From the NCBI GenBank assembly GCA_036378295.1, contig DASUWS010000336.1, positions 1 to 9,339 on the forward strand: 9,339 nucleotides of DNA, in the 5' to 3' direction. The stretch comes from DAHUXT01 sp036378295 (GTDB taxonomy: Bacteria > Chloroflexota > Ktedonobacteria > Ktedonobacterales > JADMIN01). Positions within the stretch are counted from its first letter, which is position 1. The number at the start of each line of letters is the position of its first letter. Made by a program: the position numbers and the translations under genes. Of the stretch, positions 6,382 through 9,339 are shown piece after piece. Below the pieces are notes generated by a model. It searched no databases, was not told where the DNA came from, and saw only the letters and a list, made by a program, of their open reading frames with translations.

Positions 6382-6828
6382 ATGATGCACTATACCGAAC
6401 CAGACGATCCACGGTTCGCCAATACAGATCCAGCGCCACGGTATGTCGTGGAAACTACGCCTCCACCGCCGCAACACTTGCAGCCTGTCGAACGCGTGGA
6501 GCGAGACGAGGCGTACGCACCGAGCTGGCGTGGTTGGCGTGCCGCGCAGATCGTCTACACGATTGGCGGGATCATCGAGGTGCTGATCGTCATTCGTGCG
6601 CTGCTCGAACTGCTTGCCGCGAATCCCGACGCGGGCTTCAGCAGCTTCATTTACGGCATCACCGACCCGCTTGTCGCGCCCTTCCAGGGCGTCTTTCCGA
6701 CGCCGCATACCAACGGCAGTGTGCTCGACATGGCGGCGATACTGGCGATCATCGTCTATGCCCTCGTGATCTGGGCCATCGCCCGTCTGCTCGATCTGGC
6801 CCAACGCCGCTCGAACAGAGTAGTCTGA
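6382..6828 (+). CDS. yggT: YggT family (YlmG-like) integral membrane protein
   Basis: The 148-residue protein has two membrane helices (about 54-79 and 115-138) separated by a loop, 'FIYGITDPLVAPFQGVFP' (89-106). The order hydrophobic helix, short loop with T-D/E-P and a Phe/Pro-rich turn, hydrophobic helix is the PF02325 (YggT) pattern. Family members are usually 80-100 residues; this one has an extra Pro-rich N-terminal tail of about 50 residues, presumably cytoplasmic. ATG 6382 is chosen because AAGGAGG lies 7 nt upstream; the open frame continues upstream but without family sequence. YggT/YlmG proteins have been linked to cell division, osmotic tolerance and thylakoid or membrane organisation, and the biochemical role is unsettled. 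Here the gene stands alone between divergent and convergent neighbours, away from the division genes where YlmG is often found. Confidence 0.85.
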   Translation: MMHYTEPDDPRFANTDPAPRYVVETTPPPPQHLQPVERVERDEAYAPSWRGWRAAQIVYTIGGIIEVLIVIRALLELLAANPDAGFSSFIYGITDPLVAPFQGVFPTPHTNGSVLDMAAILAIIVYALVIWAIARLLDLAQRRSNRVV

Positions 6829-6837
6829 TCGCCTTCA

Positions 6838-6894
6838 TGCCAGAAAGCGCAAGGGGTAGTGATCGGGTCCGGTAATCAATACCCTGTTCTGGCA
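6838..6894. other. Compound inverted repeat between convergent genes (possible bidirectional terminator)
   Basis: The outer arms are TGCCAGAA (6838-6845) and TTCTGGCA (6887-6894). The inner arms are GGGTAGTGAT (6854-6863) and ATCAATACCC (6875-6884), complementary at nine of ten positions. The loop is 11 nt. The element fills the space between the stop of the YggT-family gene (6828) and the stop of the GH5 gene (6935), which converge on it. There is no U-tract on either side, so it is not a standard intrinsic terminator. Confidence 0.5.
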
Positions 6895-6934
6895 ACGAAG
6901 ATGACGAGGTGGCCGAGGTGGAATTTGTCCCCTG

Positions 6935-8074
6935 TTAGGGGTTTGCCGCCGAGGCCGCCAGCATCTCCTGCTGTATGAACTTCCCATACGGAACGCTTGG
7001 CGCGCCGGACCAGTCCGCGAGCAGACTGGGGCCAGAGCATGAGCCGGTCTGCCATGTCCAGGCGAGCCACGAAATGTGATGTTTGTTGAAGTAGTCAATC
7101 GCCTGCCCAATATAGTTCGTGCCGCACTGATATGAGCCAAACTCGCCCACGAACACCGGATAACGTGCGGCGGTGTGGCCAAACGCCCGGTACCAGTCGC
7201 CTGGCTGCTTATTGCCGTAATCGAACGGATGGGTGCTATAGACGATATTCTTGTCTGGAAGCGCGAAGCCATAGAGAATGCCCGAGAGATCGTAACCCCA
7301 GTTGATTCCTGAGACAACGATGACATTGTCTGGCGCAATCGCGCGCACTTGTTTGACCAGCTCGCGCATGCCAATCGCGCGATATGTGCCGGTCTCCTTA
7401 GCCAGTGAGGGACCGCCAATGATGTAGCATCCCTCAGTGATCGTGCCACCGTTCAGCCATGTGGACCACGTTATGTCATAGGGCTCGCCATACAGGTCGA
7501 AAAGGACGCCGGTATCGCTGCGATACAGGGTCGCGATATCCTTCCACATCGCCAGGTCTTTCCCCGTATCGGGCATGGGACACTGAACACCACCGCGGGT
7601 TCGGTCGGCAGGCAGGTCGAAGGGCGCGCTCCATTGCAGGTCGAGGATGACGAAGAGATGCGCGGCGCGTGCGCTGGCGACGACCCGCTGCACCGTCTCG
7701 TGGTACCCCGGACAGGCGCCGCCCGCGTTCGCCCAGAACTCGGACGAGGTAGGAATGCGCACGGCATTCGCGCCCCACTGGCGCATCGCCTGGAAGTCCG
7801 CGAGTGTCAGATGCTCATCCCCGGTGCACGAATACTCCAACGAGGAACGATTGACGCCGTGCATTGATAGAGGACGCCCCTGGCTATACAATCGTGTACC
7901 CTGAATGCTCACACCAATCGGTTGGGGAACGGCTGTGGCAGTGGCGCTCGCCGTGTGGCTGGCCTGAGAAGGCTGGCGGGTGGTGGGGGCATTTGATGAG
8001 GCGCACGAGACAACGGTGATCAGCACCAGTGCAAGTTCCATCATCGAGAGTATCCGCGTAGAAAGTCGTCTCAT
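6935..8074 (-). CDS. Glycoside hydrolase family 5-like (cellulase/endoglucanase fold) lipoprotein
   Basis: The 379-residue product begins with a lipoprotein signal (MRRLSTRILSMMELALVLIT, then VVSC, Cys24), followed by a Ser/Thr/Ala/Pro linker (25-52) and a GH5-type TIM barrel. Barrel landmarks in order: 'SMHGVNRSSLEY' (His72), 'MRQWGANAVRIPTS' (Arg106), 'VILDLQWSA' (142-150), 'LFDLYGEPYD' (acid/base Glu197), 'VIVVSGINWGYDL' (251-263), YSTHPFDYG (His282, Tyr286), 'PVFVGEFGSY' (nucleophile Glu311) and 'SWLAWTWQTG' (335-344). The two catalytic Glu residues are in place, but the family's NEP motif reads Gly-Glu-Pro. ATG 8074 has GAGGGG 8 nt upstream. No strong promoter was found upstream. The enzyme should be tethered outside the membrane and cleave a beta-glucan or beta-mannan; the specificity cannot be told from sequence. 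Confidence 0.88.
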   Translation of the reverse strand: MRRLSTRILSMMELALVLITVVSCASSNAPTTRQPSQASHTASATATAVPQPIGVSIQGTRLYSQGRPLSMHGVNRSSLEYSCTGDEHLTLADFQAMRQWGANAVRIPTSSEFWANAGGACPGYHETVQRVVASARAAHLFVILDLQWSAPFDLPADRTRGGVQCPMPDTGKDLAMWKDIATLYRSDTGVLFDLYGEPYDITWSTWLNGGTITEGCYIIGGPSLAKETGTYRAIGMRELVKQVRAIAPDNVIVVSGINWGYDLSGILYGFALPDKNIVYSTHPFDYGNKQPGDWYRAFGHTAARYPVFVGEFGSYQCGTNYIGQAIDYFNKHHISWLAWTWQTGSCSGPSLLADWSGAPSVPYGKFIQQEMLAASAANP

Positions 8075-8422
8075 GCTTTCGTCCCCTCAACCAGACAATA
8101 GGTATTGACTGTAGTGGCCAACGCACCACTGGTTCCCAATTAGACGCAGCGTCAACCGCATGAACCGCAGGAGGATCGCTTAGCCTTTACATGCTGTTCA
8201 ATCGTCCCGGCATACTCATGAGTTACTTATCGTGCGGTTTTTCCTAACGCATTTGCTTCGTTACGTCACGTTATGCCGCATTCGCGCCTGTGTCCCATAC
8301 TCATTGCGCTGCGAGTGTTGTCGTATGAGCCACGGACTGCGGCATGATGGTATTTACCAGTTCTTGGTATCATCGCTGCCACATCCTCCCCGCCTGGCAG
8401 CTACCTTCCCCCACCGGAAGAG

Positions 8423-8448
8423 TGGGACGGGAGGAGAGCTTCGTCCCA
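8423..8448. other. Stem-loop, 7-bp perfect stem
   Basis: Arms TGGGACG (8423-8429) and CGTCCCA (8442-8448) flank a 12-nt purine-rich loop. A stem of this size could occur by chance in 800 bp. Confidence 0.4.
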
Positions 8449-8522
8449 GGAGCCGATCAACACCTAAAACACGATCGTACTCCGGCTGATGGCTCTAGTC
8501 CAACAACCACGATGAACCTGAC

Positions 8523-8552
8523 ATGACATCATTGTATGCCTGACTGCATTAT
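8523..8552 (+). promoter_or_regulatory. Weak candidate promoter for the glycosyltransferase-like gene
   Basis: ATGACA (8523-8528, five of six bases), an 18-bp spacer and CATTAT (8547-8552, four of six). It would give a leader of roughly 315 nt carrying the stem-loops at 8588-8785. A shorter leader from an unseen promoter is equally possible. Confidence 0.25.
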
Positions 8553-8587
8553 TCGTTTACATAGGACTAACAGACTAGCTACTTCAA

Positions 8588-8640
8588 GCCTGTAACCATG
8601 CTCCGCACCATATCGTCCTGAGATACATGGTTCGGCAGGC
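8588..8640. other. Imperfect inverted repeat, 12-bp paired arms
   Basis: GCCTG (8588-8592) and AACCATG (8594-8600) pair with CATGGTT (8626-8632) and CAGGC (8636-8640). The internal loop is asymmetric (1 nt against 3 nt) and the terminal loop is 25 nt. It is the longest paired element of the intergenic region. Confidence 0.5.
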
Positions 8641-8645
8641 CAGCC

Positions 8646-8693
8646 TCGAGATACCGCGGCACTCCCTGAAGGCCCATTCAGGAGACTGCTCGA
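8646..8693. other. Nested stem-loop
   Basis: The outer arms are TCGAG (8646-8650) and CTCGA (8689-8693). The inner arms are CCTGAA (8665-8670) and TTCAGG (8677-8682) with a 6-nt loop. Further pairing is possible between (CTC/GAG and GCA/TGC with small bulges). It lies 5 nt after the preceding inverted repeat. Confidence 0.45.
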
Positions 8694-8761
8694 ATCTTCC
8701 CAATCGTGGCAACGGCTGCTTTCGCCCCAGCGTGAAATGTCGCACGCAATGCGTCGCTGCC

Positions 8762-8785
8762 GCTTATTCATCACAGAGAATAAGC
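8762..8785. other. Stem-loop, 8-bp perfect stem
   Basis: GCTTATTC (8762-8769) pairs perfectly with GAATAAGC (8778-8785) around an 8-nt loop. There is no U-tract after it on either strand. It ends 90 nt before the ATG of the glycosyltransferase-like gene. Confidence 0.5.
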
Positions 8786-8875
8786 AGCCTCTTGTAGGCG
8801 TTCGCACTATAGCGAGCAGCAAGAGTGATACGGCGGACGACACCAGTGGTGGATATGGGGTGGTGAGGTGAAAGG

Positions 8876-9339
8876 ATGCGAAGAATGCGGTTGAGTGCGA
8901 GTGTATTCAGACGTAGTCTGGCCTGGCGCGGGATGTTCTCGCTCCGATACGCCGGTTTTCGGGCTGCCGCGCCTGGCTCGGCGCTCGCGGCGTTGGCGCC
9001 GGTAGCGGTTGATGCTCCCCGCATTAGCGATGAGGAACAAGAGGAGCGCGCCGTTCCACGCATCCGGCGGATGCTGCGCGCCCTTGCCCGGAGCTGGAAT
9101 ACCGGGGCCTGGGTGGCGCTCCTGGCTTCCACTGCCAGCGTTGCCAGCTACGTCTACTACGTCCAGCAAGGGCTGACGCTGGCGTACCCCGATTCCATCA
9201 GTCACATGATGATTGCCCGCCGCGTGTTTGCCAGCAGCCATCCTGGGCTTGCCCAACTCGGCACAGTCTGGCTTCCGCTCAACCACATCCTGATGCTGCC
9301 GTTCGTGTGGAATGACACGCTCTTCCATGACGGCTTCGC
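8876..9339 (+). CDS. Membrane glycosyltransferase-like protein (GT-C/GT39-like), 5' part, cut by window edge
   Basis: The frame is open from ATG 8876 to the end of the window (154 complete codons). An in-frame TGA at 8864-8866 limits the start, and GAGG (8865-8868) lies 7 nt upstream of ATG 8876; ATG 8885 is an alternative. Residues 1-76 form a tail, first basic (MRRMRLSASVFRRS), then with an acidic patch (SDEEQEE, 51-57). The first membrane helix is about 77-97 ('GAWVALLASTASVASYVYYV'). It is followed by LAYPDSISHMMIARRVFAS (102-120) and GLAQLGTVWLPLNHILMLP (124-142). An acidic residue in the first loop after helix 1 (Asp106) followed by such a segment is typical of multi-spanning lipid-linked-sugar glycosyltransferases. 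Such enzymes transfer sugars on the outer face of the membrane. The rest of the gene is needed to settle the family. Confidence 0.7.
   Translation, partial: MRRMRLSASVFRRSLAWRGMFSLRYAGFRAAAPGSALAALAPVAVDAPRISDEEQEERAVPRIRRMLRALARSWNTGAWVALLASTASVASYVYYVQQGLTLAYPDSISHMMIARRVFASSHPGLAQLGTVWLPLNHILMLPFVWNDTLFHDGF

Larger units (their letters stand above)
8075..8875. other. 800-bp intergenic region without a convincing gene
   Basis: The region lies between divergent starts: GH5 (minus) and the glycosyltransferase-like gene (plus). Open frames of up to about 100 codons exist but have no recognisable domain. By eye the stretch is less GC-rich than the flanking genes. It contains several stem-loops, listed separately, plus smaller ones at 8355-8369 (TACCA/TGGTA) and 8405-8420 (CTTCC/GGAAG). 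No tRNA, known riboswitch or transposase remnant was recognised. Confidence 0.6.

Noticed and set aside
6235..6804. Long alternative frames over the YggT-family gene on both strands.
   Set aside because: The AAGGAGG-supported frame from 6382 gives two membrane helices and the YggT loop; the other frames are charged or low-complexity shadows.
6929..6941. CCCC/GGGG mini-hairpin at the GH5 stop codon as a terminator for the YggT-family gene.
   Set aside because: A 4-bp stem followed by only three T residues is too weak, and it lies mostly inside the opposing coding region.
8232..8489. An 85-codon plus-strand open frame with several Cys and His residues.
   Set aside because: No zinc-binding spacing, no convincing Shine-Dalgarno site and composition like non-coding DNA.
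8588..8645. Possible tRNA, suggested by paired ends and a GGTTCG sequence near the 3' side.
   Set aside because: No 7-bp acceptor stem with discriminator and no anticodon arm could be drawn, and the length is too short.
8529..8843. A 104-codon minus-strand open frame in the intergenic region.
   Set aside because: No recognisable domain, no clear ribosome binding site, and the region is dominated by inverted repeats.

Overview
The window is a GC-rich bacterial segment with seven complete protein genes, one gene cut by the right edge, and two longer non-coding stretches. No rRNA, tRNA, transposase or CRISPR array was recognised. GC richness, REP-like blocks of the CCCTCACCCC/GGGGAGAGGG type, a long signal-peptide beta-helix protein with a membrane tail, a lipoprotein GH5 hydrolase and a membrane protein of the 'YPDSISHMMIARR' type together suggest a soil Chloroflexota lineage, perhaps Ktedonobacteria-like. 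That assignment rests on recalled family resemblance, not on a marker gene.

Region 1 (about 22-3733) is a minus-strand catabolic operon read from 3551 down to 151. It encodes a class III CoA-transferase, a citryl-CoA-lyase-like protein of the citrate synthase family, and the catalytic (LigB-like) and small (LigA-like) subunits of a class III extradiol dioxygenase. Gaps are 60 nt, 54 nt and a 4-nt ATGA overlap. A strong promoter (TTGACA-17-TAGGAT) is followed at the predicted start site by three copies of one 7-bp half-site, a probable repressor operator. GC-rich REP-like repeats bracket the unit on both sides. The gene set suggests ring cleavage of a dihydroxylated aromatic acid, then CoA activation of a hydroxy-acid product and carbon-carbon cleavage by the lyase. 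This would replace the hydratase/aldolase steps of the standard protocatechuate 4,5-cleavage pathway. Both the dioxygenase and the lyase depart from the textbook active-site residues of their families.

Region 2 (3800-6169) is a second minus-strand unit with its own promoter (TAGACA-17-TATACT). It encodes a cupredoxin-like copper lipoprotein and, 87 nt further on, a secreted NosD-like right-handed beta-helix protein that ends in a three-helix membrane anchor containing a PLDc_N-type segment. Both products should act outside the cytoplasmic membrane.

Region 3 (6211-8074) holds a plus-strand YggT-family membrane protein with its own promoter, and a minus-strand GH5-like glycoside hydrolase lipoprotein. 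The two converge on a compound inverted repeat. The GH5 protein has Gly where the family has Asn just before the acid/base Glu.

Region 4 (8075-8875) is about 800 bp without a convincing gene but with several stem-loops. It leads into the 5' part of a membrane glycosyltransferase-like gene that runs off the window at 9339.
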